Below are positions 9,267 to 18,084 of a stretch of 64,000 nt of DNA, piece after piece (position 1 is the first letter of the stretch; each line of letters starts with the position of its first letter). The notes under the pieces were generated by a model. It was not told the origin of the DNA. It saw only the letters and a program-made list of their open reading frames with translations, and did no database searches. Origin of the DNA: CAWUKV01 sp963923025. Lineage in GTDB: Bacteria > Cyanobacteriota > Cyanobacteriia > Phormidesmidales > Phormidesmidaceae. The position numbers and the translations under genes are program-made. The stretch is taken from contig CAWUKV010000003.1 in the NCBI GenBank assembly GCA_963923025.1, positions 1-64,000 on the forward strand, given 5' to 3'.

Positions 9267-9292
9267 AGCTCGTCTCAGTAGTTCACCTCACC

Positions 9293-10117
9293 CTAAGTGC
9301 GACCCAGCCGCCGTCCCGGAATAGACCCTCGCCGTCCTTTTTCCTGGGACGCCATCAGAAAAGAATAGAGGTGACGGACATACTCATTGTTGCCAATGGA
9401 GGCCAGCTTCTCCAGCGCTTCTTGGAAGGTGAGCCCCGAGCGGTACAGCAGCCGGAAGGCCTGCTTGAGTTCTTTGTAGACGCGGCCTTCGTCCAGATCG
9501 GCAATGCCAGAGCGCTGCAGCCCCACCTGGTTGAGCCCCCGCACCCGCGAAGGGTTGCCCTCAACCATAGAGTAGGGAGGCACATCGCGCTCAATACGGC
9601 TCATCCCGCCCACCATAGCGTGGCGGCCAATGTGGACAAACTGGTGAATGCCTACCAAGCCGCTAACGCGGGCGTTGGATTCGATGTGAACGTGTCCTGC
9701 CAAGGCAACGGAGTTAGCAATGATGACGTTGTCTTGAATAACGCAGTTGTGCGCCAGATGCACGTAGGCCATCAGCAGGTTGCGATTGCCCAGGCGAGTA
9801 ATCTCACCAAACTTGGTGGGTCGATTGATGGTCACGTATTCCCGAATAACGTTGTCGTCGCCCATGGAAACCAAGCTGACCGAGCCGTCATACTTGAGAT
9901 CCTGAGGCTCTAGGCCAATGGCCGCGCCGGTAAAGATATGGTTTCTAGCCCCAATCTCGGTATGCCCTTCTAGAACGACGTGGGCACCGATGATAGTGTC
10001 TTCACCAATGCTGACCTTTTCTCCGATAACAGCGTAAGGACCGACTTTAACGCTGGGATGCAGACTGGCGCCGGGGTGGATAACGGCGGTGGGGTGAATT
10101 AAGGTCGAAGTTGTCAT
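9293..10117 (-). CDS. lpxA: UDP-N-acetylglucosamine O-acyltransferase
   Basis: First step of lipid A synthesis: transfer of a hydroxyacyl chain from acyl-ACP to UDP-GlcNAc. The N-terminal two-thirds is a left-handed beta helix of hexapeptide repeats (IHPTAVIHPGASLHP onward). The active-site region is MAYVHLAHNCVIQDNVII, with the catalytic His, followed by the usual GLVGIHQFVHIGRHAMVGG and an alpha-helical C-terminus. I prefer ATG 10117 (GGAG six bases upstream, MTTSTLIHP) over the in-frame ATG at 10135. About 274 residues, near the family norm. Confidence 0.95.
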   Translation of the reverse strand: MTTSTLIHPTAVIHPGASLHPSVKVGPYAVIGEKVSIGEDTIIGAHVVLEGHTEIGARNHIFTGAAIGLEPQDLKYDGSVSLVSMGDDNVIREYVTINRPTKFGEITRLGNRNLLMAYVHLAHNCVIQDNVIIANSVALAGHVHIESNARVSGLVGIHQFVHIGRHAMVGGMSRIERDVPPYSMVEGNPSRVRGLNQVGLQRSGIADLDEGRVYKELKQAFRLLYRSGLTFQEALEKLASIGNNEYVRHLYSFLMASQEKGRRGSIPGRRLGRT

Positions 10118-10209
10118 GGTGTCTCCGGCAGACATAACCCTGTTGGTTTGGTCAATTTATGCGCTTCATCCAGGCACTTAATTCAGGTATTGACCTGCGA
10201 CAGTGCAGG

Positions 10210-10719
10210 CTAATCGACCACGGAAAACATCAGCACCCCTTCACAAGCCAGCTTGCCGTCGACCTCTGCCCTAGCCTGCATTTTGCCAAAGCGCTGACGC
10301 TTGATGGTCAGCAGTTCTGTGGTCATGACCAGCTGGTCGCCGGGGACCACAGGCTTGCGGAACTTGACCTTATCGATACCCGCAAACATGCAGAGACCGC
10401 TGACGCCGGGAAGCTGGGTTAGGACAATGCCACCGACCTGTGCCATGGCCTCAACAATCAGCACACCCGGCATAATGGGACGCCCCGGAAAGTGCCCCTG
10501 GAAGTGTGGTTCATTGAAGGTAACGTTCTTGATCCCGACAGCCTTTTCGCCAGGCACATAGTCGATGATGCGGTCTACTAGGGCGAAGGGATAACGATGG
10601 GGGAGCAGCGCCTGAATTTCTTCCAGTGTGAACGTTGTCTTGACAACCGCATCGTCGGTACTGGTGTCGGTGTTTGATTCTGGAACGGTCGTGGCGGGCG
10701 CTTGGGTAACGGTGGTCAT
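10210..10719 (-). CDS. fabZ: 3-hydroxyacyl-[ACP] dehydratase
   Basis: A hot-dog-fold dehydratase of fatty acid elongation. Key motifs are LLPHRYPFALVDRI and the catalytic region HFQGHFPGRPIMPGVLI followed by EAMAQ (His and Glu). Its position between lpxC and lpxA is conserved in many bacteria, because both pathways draw on hydroxyacyl-ACP. The frame runs back to a GTG at 10791, three bases after the lpxC stop. I use ATG 10719 because the 24 extra residues have no family likeness; neither start has a clear Shine-Dalgarno. The 50 Thr/Ala-rich residues before the domain are typical of cyanobacterial FabZ. Confidence 0.94.
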   Translation of the reverse strand: MTTVTQAPATTVPESNTDTSTDDAVVKTTFTLEEIQALLPHRYPFALVDRIIDYVPGEKAVGIKNVTFNEPHFQGHFPGRPIMPGVLIVEAMAQVGGIVLTQLPGVSGLCMFAGIDKVKFRKPVVPGDQLVMTTELLTIKRQRFGKMQARAEVDGKLACEGVLMFSVVD

Positions 10720-10794
10720 GGCGTGGGAAAACAGCGGTGTCGAAAACCCGCTGACAGGGTAAACAGCATCATCTGGGGGCGAAGCCCTCACCCC

Positions 10795-11679
10795 CTAACG
10801 ATTAGCAGCGTAAACCGCCACCAGCTTTTGGGCAAGTTCGACATGCAGTCGGTGACTCGCTTTATAAGCAAGTACGTGCATCGTGGGGATCGTGCCCAAC
10901 AGGCTCAGATCCCCAATCAGGTCAAGTAGCTTGTGGCGGGCGGGTTCATTGTCGAAGCGCAGTGGCGGGTTCACCCAGTCGTCTGCACCACAGACCAGGG
11001 CGTTGTCCAGACTGCCGCCTTTGATTAACCCCTGCGATCGCAAATACTCAATCTGGTGGGCCAAACCAAAGGTCCGGGCCGGGGCCACGCTCTCGGTGAA
11101 CGGCTCGGTACTGGGGGACCAGCTGTGCCACTGGTTGCCAATCGGGGCCACCTCAAAGTCAATACCGTAGGTGAAGCGCAGGCTAGGGGACGGCATGGCG
11201 GTGACAAAGGCGTCCTTATGCTGCACAGACACGGGGACTGTCAGGAGCATCGGCTCAACTGAGACCGTGCCTAACGCCTGGGACGGAACCGTTGTAATAG
11301 CGCGAACCCATTCCTGGGCAGATCCGTCTAGCAGCGGCACTTCAGGACCGTCGATTTCAATGCGGGCGTTGTCGATACCCAGCCCCCACAGTGCGGCCAG
11401 CAGGTGCTCTACGGTGCGCACACTAGCGCCGTTAGCCGTTAGCTCCGTCGATAGGGTGGTCTCTCCTGCCGCGCTAACCGATGCAGGAATGCGCGGCGAG
11501 TCAGGCAAATCAGTCCGGACGAAGTAGCGGCCCTCATCAGCCTCAGCGGGCAGAATGCGCACTTGCACGGCTGCGCCGGAGTGTAGCCCAACCCCCTGAC
11601 AGACCACCGGCTCAGCTAACGTCTGCTGGGACGGCACGACCTGCAATTGAGCCGTAGCGGACTGAACAACAGGCGTCAT
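10795..11679 (-). CDS. lpxC: UDP-3-O-acyl-N-acetylglucosamine deacetylase
   Basis: A zinc deacetylase and the committed step of lipid A synthesis. The 294 residues contain GVGLHSG near residue 30, the zinc-ligand motif TVEHLLAALWGLGIDNA, the loop GPEVPLLDGSA, and the C-terminal RHKLLDLIGDLSLLG with the other His and Asp ligands. The ATG overlaps the bamA stop by one base (TAATG), which points to translational coupling. lpxD is not in the window. Confidence 0.96.
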   Translation of the reverse strand: MTPVVQSATAQLQVVPSQQTLAEPVVCQGVGLHSGAAVQVRILPAEADEGRYFVRTDLPDSPRIPASVSAAGETTLSTELTANGASVRTVEHLLAALWGLGIDNARIEIDGPEVPLLDGSAQEWVRAITTVPSQALGTVSVEPMLLTVPVSVQHKDAFVTAMPSPSLRFTYGIDFEVAPIGNQWHSWSPSTEPFTESVAPARTFGLAHQIEYLRSQGLIKGGSLDNALVCGADDWVNPPLRFDNEPARHKLLDLIGDLSLLGTIPTMHVLAYKASHRLHVELAQKLVAVYAANR

Positions 11680-13976
11680 TAGAAACGCTCTCCCAAACCG
11701 AAGTGAATGCGGCTTTCACCCCGATCGTTGAAGCCATAGTCCAGCCGGAGCGCCCCCAGCGGCGTATTGACCCGGACGCCGACGCCATAGCCAAAACCGC
11801 TGCCCGGTTTGCCACGGACGCCTGCGGGGTCACCCAATACCGAACTGCCACTGCCTAGGTCCGTTGCCGCATCGACAAACACCGTGCCCCCAAGGAAGCT
11901 GGTAAACAATGGGAAACGATATTCGGCTGTGGCCTGGACGAAGCTACGACCGCTGCCCAGATCGCCCTCTTCATAGCCGCGTACAGAGTTGGTTCCCCCC
12001 AAAGAGAACGCTTCGTAGGGCGGCAACTCACCGATGACGGTTCCGGCTTGGATGTTGAAGGCGAGGGTCTCGGGACCCTCGCCAAAGCCGGTAAAGTCGA
12101 CCGGGATGTACTGGCTGTAGCTACTGCGCAACCGATTGAAGAAAAGGTTGCCGTTGCCCAGGGGAATGGCCTGTTCAGTACCCAACCGCAGCAGACTGCC
12201 GCTAGTTGGCACAAAGGGGTCATTGCGGTAGTCCCACACCAGCCCCAGAGGCACGGTCAGGAGGTCATCGCGCCCGGTACCGCTAACGGTTAGAGGATTG
12301 CCCTGCTCGTCGGTTGTGACGATAGCGCCACCCTCCTCCCGGGTGGAGATACGCTGGTAATCCAGACCCAGCGTGGCCGATAGGTTATCGCTGAGGGGAC
12401 GACCAAAGGTGACGCCACCGCCCAGTCGGTTAATGCGGGGAACATCACCATTGGCCAAGGTGACGGGGGTTTCGCCGTTGTCGAAGATCAGCGATCGCGA
12501 TCGTCGATTAAACACATTGACCGTGTAGGACGTCCGGTTCGGGTCGCCCGCAATCCAAGGGTCAGTGAAGCTGAGGTCAAACAGGAAATCACGAGAGCTG
12601 AGCTGAACCTCGGCCCGCAGCTTCTGGTTATTGCCGCCAAAGTTGTCCTGCTGGTAGCTGATGCTGCCAAACACGTCACCTGTCAGGTTGAAGCCTGCCG
12701 CTGCACCAATGGAGCCAGTGCTGCGTTCAGCCACGTTGACCACGACTTTCACCTGGCGGGGGTCTTCGTCACCGGGGTCCAGGGACAGGCGAATGTCGTC
12801 AAAGATGCCCAGGCCAAACACCCGCTGTAGATCCTGCTGAATGTCGGACTGCCGGAAAACATCCCCCGGCTGCGTTTCAAACTCGCGGGTAATGATAAAC
12901 GGGCGGGTGCGCCCATTGATGGGATTACCGTTTTCGTCGGTGGTATCGCCATCGGCGGTAATGTAGCGGACTTCGATATCCTCAATCACGCCTTCTGCCA
13001 CAATCAGCGTCACCACACCGTCGTCAGAAACCTGAGGAGCTGCGGTCACCTGAGCCAGCACGTAGCCGTTGTCCTGGTACCAGTTATTCAGATCCAGAAT
13101 GCCGTCCTGAAAGTCTCGCAGGTTAAGGATGCTGCCGTACTGTGGGCTGAAGATATCATCGACCACTTCCTCCGGCAGCACTTGATTGTCTCGAATGTCT
13201 ACACGGGTCAGCACCGGGTTGGGGTCCACCAGGAACGTCACCCGCACACCCAGGACCGTATCTTCGGGCACGGCGCGAACGTCGGAGAAAAAGCCTGTGG
13301 CAAAGACGCTGTTGATGTCAGCCTGGAGCTGCGATCTCGTCGTGGTGCGACCGGGCTGCAGATCGATGGCATCGTAAACAATATCCACCAGGTCCGGCGT
13401 TAGCAATGCGCCGCCCTCACCCGCGACGGCCACCTCTGCCACCTGCACCTGCACTTCTTCTTGCGGTTCAGCGGCTTCCGGCGGCGACTCAGCCGGTGGC
13501 TCAGCTGGCGACTCAGCCGGAGGTGCGACAGGGTCGTTTACAGGCTCTGGCGGTGCGGATGCTGGAGGATTGCCAATGCCGTCGCGAAGACGCTCTAGAC
13601 GCTCAGCTGGGGTTTCTGAAGCGCTATCTTCGGTTTGCGCCAACAGCGAGGGGGCGCTAGGGGTAGGTCTTTGAGTCGCTTCGTCTACCGTCGCTTCCGT
13701 CCTGTCGGTCTCAACAGTCGGCTCAACGCTGGCGGACGTTTCGCGGGCTGGCTCAGTCGCTGTCTGCTGCGCCGTTTCAATGCTTGCCTCGCTAGCGGTA
13801 AACACCGGGGTCGGTCCAGCGCCAGCAGGGGGAACTGCATCCGGTTCAGCCAGCAAAGCTGCTGGGCTATCTAACCCGTCTGGGGCAGCTGGATTGGCCT
13901 GGGCAGGTAACGCCACCAGCGCTGAAATTGTGCAGCAAGCCAACAGAGCTGGCGAAAAGCGCATACTCATTTCCAT
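11679..13976 (-). CDS. bamA: Outer-membrane assembly factor BamA/Omp85
   Basis: 765 residues. A signal peptide (residues 1 to about 27, ending AQANPA) leads into an Ala/Pro/Glu-rich linker to about residue 175. Three POTRA domains follow to about residue 440 (for example DDIFSPQYGSILNLRDFQDG), then a 16-stranded beta barrel. The late barrel motif GGTNSVRGYEEGDLGSGR is the lid-lock VRGY/F box of the family. The C-terminus, HFGLGERF, ends in Phe as barrel proteins do. It folds and inserts outer-membrane proteins. Three POTRAs plus a Pro-rich linker is the cyanobacterial arrangement. The purC-bamA-lpx order matches other cyanobacteria. Confidence 0.95.
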   Translation of the reverse strand: MEMSMRFSPALLACCTISALVALPAQANPAAPDGLDSPAALLAEPDAVPPAGAGPTPVFTASEASIETAQQTATEPARETSASVEPTVETDRTEATVDEATQRPTPSAPSLLAQTEDSASETPAERLERLRDGIGNPPASAPPEPVNDPVAPPAESPAEPPAESPPEAAEPQEEVQVQVAEVAVAGEGGALLTPDLVDIVYDAIDLQPGRTTTRSQLQADINSVFATGFFSDVRAVPEDTVLGVRVTFLVDPNPVLTRVDIRDNQVLPEEVVDDIFSPQYGSILNLRDFQDGILDLNNWYQDNGYVLAQVTAAPQVSDDGVVTLIVAEGVIEDIEVRYITADGDTTDENGNPINGRTRPFIITREFETQPGDVFRQSDIQQDLQRVFGLGIFDDIRLSLDPGDEDPRQVKVVVNVAERSTGSIGAAAGFNLTGDVFGSISYQQDNFGGNNQKLRAEVQLSSRDFLFDLSFTDPWIAGDPNRTSYTVNVFNRRSRSLIFDNGETPVTLANGDVPRINRLGGGVTFGRPLSDNLSATLGLDYQRISTREEGGAIVTTDEQGNPLTVSGTGRDDLLTVPLGLVWDYRNDPFVPTSGSLLRLGTEQAIPLGNGNLFFNRLRSSYSQYIPVDFTGFGEGPETLAFNIQAGTVIGELPPYEAFSLGGTNSVRGYEEGDLGSGRSFVQATAEYRFPLFTSFLGGTVFVDAATDLGSGSSVLGDPAGVRGKPGSGFGYGVGVRVNTPLGALRLDYGFNDRGESRIHFGLGERF

Positions 13977-14208
13977 GTATTAAGGGACTCCTCACACCGC
14001 TTCCAGCCGGGCTGGGCGGATCGATTAAGGCCGGAAACCCCGTTGACTGGCCCTTTGCGACACCTGCTAAGTCAGGCCGAACCGTGCTTCGCTGTGCGCC
14101 AAAACGCCGTCAACGGCTTAACCCGCCGTTCAACTGCTATGGTTACCAATTTTGATTGCTAAAAATTAACAATCGCAACAGATTCTACCGCACCGCTCTG
14201 CCAGACAC

Positions 14209-14955
14209 CTAGACAGAATGTGCCAAAATTCGATCTAGCACCTGCTGATAGGCGGCTTCGACGTTCCCCAGGTCTTGGCGGAAGCGATCTTTGTCCATGA
14301 CGCGCTTGTTCGGATCCGTTTCGGCCTGATTCCATAGACGGCAGGTATCTGGACTAATTTCATCAGCCAGCAGCAGCGTGCCGCTGGCGTCGGTGCCAAA
14401 CTCTAGTTTGAAGTCCACCAGAGAGATGCCGCAGTCGTTGAAAAACTGGATCATGATCTGGTTAATTTGGCTGGCCATCTGCTGCAGTTGGGACACGGTC
14501 TCCGGGCTCGCCAGGCCCATAGCCTGAATGCGATCTAGCGTCAGTAGCGGATCACCCAGATCATCATTTTTGTAATAGAACTCCACCAGGGGCGGGCTGA
14601 GCTCGGTCCCCAAGGCCATCCCAGTTTGGCGGCAAAGGCTACCTGCCGCCAGGTTTCGCACCACCACCTCCAGCGGCACAATGGTGACGGTCTTAACCCG
14701 CATTTCGCGCTCAGTGGGCGTATCAATCCAGTGGGTCGGTATTCCCTGTGCGTTCATCAGCTTGAACAGGTGGGTCGAAAATGCACAGTTAATCTGGCCC
14801 TTTTTAGCAATTGTCCCCCTCTTCTGGGCATTGAACGCGGTGGCATCATCCTTGAAATAGGTCAGCAGCACCTGCGGATCGTCGGTCGCGTAGAGAATCT
14901 TGGCCTTGCCTTCGTAAAGCTGATCGCCGTGGGGGGTTTTGGGGAATTGAGTCAT
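14209..14955 (-). CDS. purC: Phosphoribosylaminoimidazole-succinocarboxamide synthase
   Basis: SAICAR synthetase of purine synthesis: joins CAIR and aspartate using ATP. Motifs are LYEGKAKILYATDD at the N-terminus, KKGQINCAFSTHLFKLM, VVRNLAAGSL, and SLVDFKLEFGTDASG plus LADEISPDTCRLW near the C-terminus. The start ATG 14955 (MTQFPKTPHGDQLYEGK) gives 248 residues, like other purC. An in-frame start at 15027 would run through an inverted repeat in the leader and is unlikely. It is upstream of bamA on the same strand, separated by 232 bases. Confidence 0.95.
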   Translation of the reverse strand: MTQFPKTPHGDQLYEGKAKILYATDDPQVLLTYFKDDATAFNAQKRGTIAKKGQINCAFSTHLFKLMNAQGIPTHWIDTPTEREMRVKTVTIVPLEVVVRNLAAGSLCRQTGMALGTELSPPLVEFYYKNDDLGDPLLTLDRIQAMGLASPETVSQLQQMASQINQIMIQFFNDCGISLVDFKLEFGTDASGTLLLADEISPDTCRLWNQAETDPNKRVMDKDRFRQDLGNVEAAYQQVLDRILAHSV

Positions 14956-14960
14956 GGTTC

Positions 14961-15027
14961 GTGGGTTGGGTTCGTCCATTCGTTGACGACCCATCCAATA
15001 TCTCCCATTCACGAACCCAACACCCAC
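14961..15027 (-). repeat. Inverted repeat in the purC leader
   Basis: GTGGGTTGGGTTCGT (14961-14975) pairs with ACGAACCCAACACCCAC (15011-15027), a 15-bp match with a 2-nt bulge and a 35-nt loop. It begins five bases before the purC ATG, so if transcribed the stem could cover the start region. It may be a regulatory hairpin or a stray member of the GGGTT-type palindromic repeats seen at 59349. Confidence 0.5.
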
Positions 15028-15050
15028 AAATTTAAGGGGCTGTAATCACT

Positions 15051-15302
15051 CTAGTGTTCTGTTTCCCACGCTGGAAATTGCTTATCCAGCAATTGTGCTG
15101 TGGTGAACGGACAATCAGCAGGACACGGTTCTTCTGATAAACCTATCTCTGCCGTCGCCCGTTCTACAGCATCAGTATGTGTTGGTGATCCATGCGTAGG
15201 TAGCCTGTCCCCTAGAGCGTCGTCGAAGAACTCGTTGAGGGCTGTAGAGCGGTCATCAAGCCAAGTATCAGAGAAGAACCAAATCGCAGAGTGGAGAAAC
15301 GG
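15051..15302 (-). pseudogene. DUF29-like gene remnant (C-terminal part)
   Basis: An 83-codon stretch open between an in-frame TAG at 15303-15305 and its own TAG at 15051-15053. It has no ATG or GTG start. The translation ends AVERATAEIGLSEE...CPADCPFTTAQLLDKQF. This resembles the C-terminus of DUF29 proteins, where an AV..AA.ETGL segment is followed by CP and LD..F blocks. The N-terminal two-thirds is missing. It is read here as a decayed gene, not an expressed one; the family call is from memory and moderate. Confidence 0.5.
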
Positions 15303-15343
15303 CTACCTGATCCTAGCCAATGTACTGGGAGAGGGGCTGCCTG

Positions 15344-17947
15344 CTACTTTGTGGTCATTGTATGCACCCCATCCCAATCACTGGGTGGCGGGGCTTGCAG
15401 ATAGGCCCGTGCCCGCTCTAGGTGAATCTGAACGGCTTTGTCGAAGGGGCGAGCCTGCTCAGCCTGTTCGAACAGTTGAATCGCCTGCTGAAAGTTAGCT
15501 GACGTGTAGGCTTGGCGGCCAGTTTGGTACAGATCGAGAAAAGAGAGAACGCCGTCATCCAAAGATTTATCGCGGCTGTCGATCAGCTCATAGATTTTGA
15601 CCGGCTTTCGTTTGCCTTTAACGCGGGTGAGATCGAGCTCTCTGACCCAAATATTCTCTTTGCACAGCTCGTAGGTATGCTCACTCAACACAATGTCGCA
15701 GCCGTACTGCTTGGTGATGCCCTCTAGTCGGGAGCTAAGATTGACGCCATCGCCGATGACCGTATACTCCATCTTGCGCTGGGAGCCAATGTTGCCGGAA
15801 ACCACCTCACCGGAGCTGATGCCGATACCAATGCGGATTTCGGGTTGGTCTTTAGCATTGCGATCGCGATTGAACGCCACCAGCCGATACCGCATATCCA
15901 GCGCCGCCTGCACCGACGCCCAGGCATGATTTTGCAGCGGCAGCGGTGCACCAAATACCGCCATCAGCGCATCGCCAATAAACTTATCCAGCGTGCCCTC
16001 ATGGTTGAACACCGCCTCCACCATCGTCTCGAAATACTCGTTCAGCATTGAGACCACGTCCGCCGCTTCTAAGTTCTCTGTCAGGGTGGTGTAGCCGCGA
16101 ATATCAGAAAAGAGAACGGTGACATCTTTACGCTCACCCACCATCAGCGCATCGTCGCCCAGGGCCATCACTCGTTCCGCCACTCCCGGCGTCATGTAGC
16201 GATACAGCGTGGTCTTCATCCGCTTTTCCTGGCTGATGTCTTCCAGCACCACCAGGCCACCACGCACGCCACCTTCCGGGTTAGTTAGCGGGTTTACCGT
16301 CAGGTTGAGGCTACGCTCTAGCAACTGTATTCGCTTAGAGTCGCTAATCTCAGGCGACTGGGTATCGCCCCACAGCCGGTAGTGGCCGTCCCCGTCAGGA
16401 ATCGCCAGCACATGGGATTCATTCTCAAGCTGGTAGGCGACCCCCAGCGTCAGCGCCTGCTCTGGAACGTAGTGTTTTGCGCCATACTGTAGGCTGTCTT
16501 CCAGGCGAAACTGTAGCCGCTCCACTGGAATCACCTCCCAGATCGGGCGATTCACCAAATGGCTTTCCCAAATCTGAGCGATCTGTTTGCCCTCATCGCC
16601 ATCCAGCGGGCAACCCAACAGCGCCAGCGCTGCCTCATTGATGGTGACAATGCGTCCGGCCAGGTCGGTGGAGATTACAGCATCCGACAAACTTTGCAAA
16701 ATGTCTTTTTGGTACTGCTTTTCGAGCAGTACCGCCTCAAACAGTTTGGCATTCTCTAGGGCTACCCCTGCCTGAATATTAAATGCCCGCATGAAGGACT
16801 CATCAGAGCTAGTAAAGGCCCCTTGTGCCTTGTTAATCAGCTGGGTTACGCCAATCAGCTGGCTGTTTGAGTCAAAGACGGGCATGCAAAGAATATTGCG
16901 AGTGTGGTACCCGGTCTTTTGGTCTGCCGTAGGGTCAAAGCGATCGTCTTCGTAAGCCTTGGGGATGTTCAGAGTCTCTCCCGTGGAGGCAACATGGCCA
17001 ACAATCCCCTTATCAGCAGGCTGTCGCAGGTCTAACAGCTGTTGACCATCGGCACTTTTGACCTTAGACCATAGCTCTTGTTGCCCCTCGTCCAGTAGCC
17101 ATAGCGTACTGCGGTCCGCCTGCATGAGATCTCGCGCCTCAGCCATAACAGACTGTAGCGTCACCTCAAGGTCGAGGCTTTGATCGAGAGATGAGATGGC
17201 CTTAAGCAGTGCCCCCACTCCCTTTTGATTGCGAGCAGCAATATAAAAAGAGTTACAGCTCTCCAGTAAAATGCCGATGGAGCTGGCAAATTCTTCAAAC
17301 GTTCTCTCATCGTCAGAAGAGAATGGCTCAACACCATGCTTGTTCAATAGCTGCACCACAGCCACCACCGTTCGCCCAGTGCTGTAGATGGGCATACACA
17401 AAATGTTGCGAGTGCGGTAGCCCGTCTTCTTATCGGTTGAGGCATCAAACCGAGGGTCGGCGTAGGCATCGGGAATATTGAGTCGCTGTGCTGTCGAAGC
17501 GACATACCCCGCGATGCCTGCTAGCATCGGCACTCTAATTTCTAACGCGTCTTCGCCATCCCCCTGGGCAATCTTTGACCACAGTTCCTGCTTCTCTTCG
17601 TCCACCATAAAAATAGTGGTTCGCTCGGCCTGTAAAATCTCTCCAATCTTGAGGGTAAAGGCTGCCAGCAATTCTTCCAGCAGCGTTTCTAATGCCTGGT
17701 TATTGATTAGATCAATGGCTTTGAGAAAATGTCCGAACTCGTTCGTTATGCGGTCGAGCAGTTGTACAAAATCTGCGGTGGGTAGACCTCTGACCCGCTC
17801 CATCAGCCGCCCTGCCTGGTTAGACCGGGACAGAGTCGCCAAAACGCTCGTGGAACTCCCTGAAGATCGCTGCTTCAATACCCCGCTATCAGATGCTCCA
17901 CTGTTAGATAATTGCCCCATAGCCTCTATGACTGGTGTGATGCCCAT
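15344..17947 (-). CDS. GAF-domain class III adenylate/guanylate cyclase with TPR tail
   Basis: 867 residues. Two GAF domains (roughly residues 85-225 and 250-400) each contain the near-identical block TGYRTRNILCMPIY / TGYHTRNILCMPVF. A PAS-like segment (about 415-590) follows, then a class III cyclase domain (about 620-795) and a short TPR region. The cyclase has both metal Asp motifs (LFSDIRGYTTL and KFIGDALMAVFG), the Asn/Arg motif VIGDGVNLSSRLEG, and the Lys (in LDKFIGD) and Thr (in EYTVIGD) positions that favour ATP, so cAMP is the likely product. No membrane segment is seen; it is probably a soluble sensor. The GAF ligand is unknown. It stands alone. Confidence 0.88.
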   Translation of the reverse strand: MGITPVIEAMGQLSNSGASDSGVLKQRSSGSSTSVLATLSRSNQAGRLMERVRGLPTADFVQLLDRITNEFGHFLKAIDLINNQALETLLEELLAAFTLKIGEILQAERTTIFMVDEEKQELWSKIAQGDGEDALEIRVPMLAGIAGYVASTAQRLNIPDAYADPRFDASTDKKTGYRTRNILCMPIYSTGRTVVAVVQLLNKHGVEPFSSDDERTFEEFASSIGILLESCNSFYIAARNQKGVGALLKAISSLDQSLDLEVTLQSVMAEARDLMQADRSTLWLLDEGQQELWSKVKSADGQQLLDLRQPADKGIVGHVASTGETLNIPKAYEDDRFDPTADQKTGYHTRNILCMPVFDSNSQLIGVTQLINKAQGAFTSSDESFMRAFNIQAGVALENAKLFEAVLLEKQYQKDILQSLSDAVISTDLAGRIVTINEAALALLGCPLDGDEGKQIAQIWESHLVNRPIWEVIPVERLQFRLEDSLQYGAKHYVPEQALTLGVAYQLENESHVLAIPDGDGHYRLWGDTQSPEISDSKRIQLLERSLNLTVNPLTNPEGGVRGGLVVLEDISQEKRMKTTLYRYMTPGVAERVMALGDDALMVGERKDVTVLFSDIRGYTTLTENLEAADVVSMLNEYFETMVEAVFNHEGTLDKFIGDALMAVFGAPLPLQNHAWASVQAALDMRYRLVAFNRDRNAKDQPEIRIGIGISSGEVVSGNIGSQRKMEYTVIGDGVNLSSRLEGITKQYGCDIVLSEHTYELCKENIWVRELDLTRVKGKRKPVKIYELIDSRDKSLDDGVLSFLDLYQTGRQAYTSANFQQAIQLFEQAEQARPFDKAVQIHLERARAYLQAPPPSDWDGVHTMTTK

Positions 17948-18084
17948 TGCACTGGAAGATGCCTACAGAACCATAGTTCCCAAGGCAGCGCAGCAGCGAT
18001 AATGCCACTGTTATACCGTGATTTGGGTGAGGTGTGAGGCGTTAGTCTATTGCGCTAGTTAGGTCGGTCAGAAGATTGCCCCCA

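Noticed and set aside
15100..15498. Forward ORF of 132 codons
   Set aside because: It overlaps the DUF29 relic and the 3' end of the cyclase gene on the opposite strand and has no family likeness or Shine-Dalgarno.
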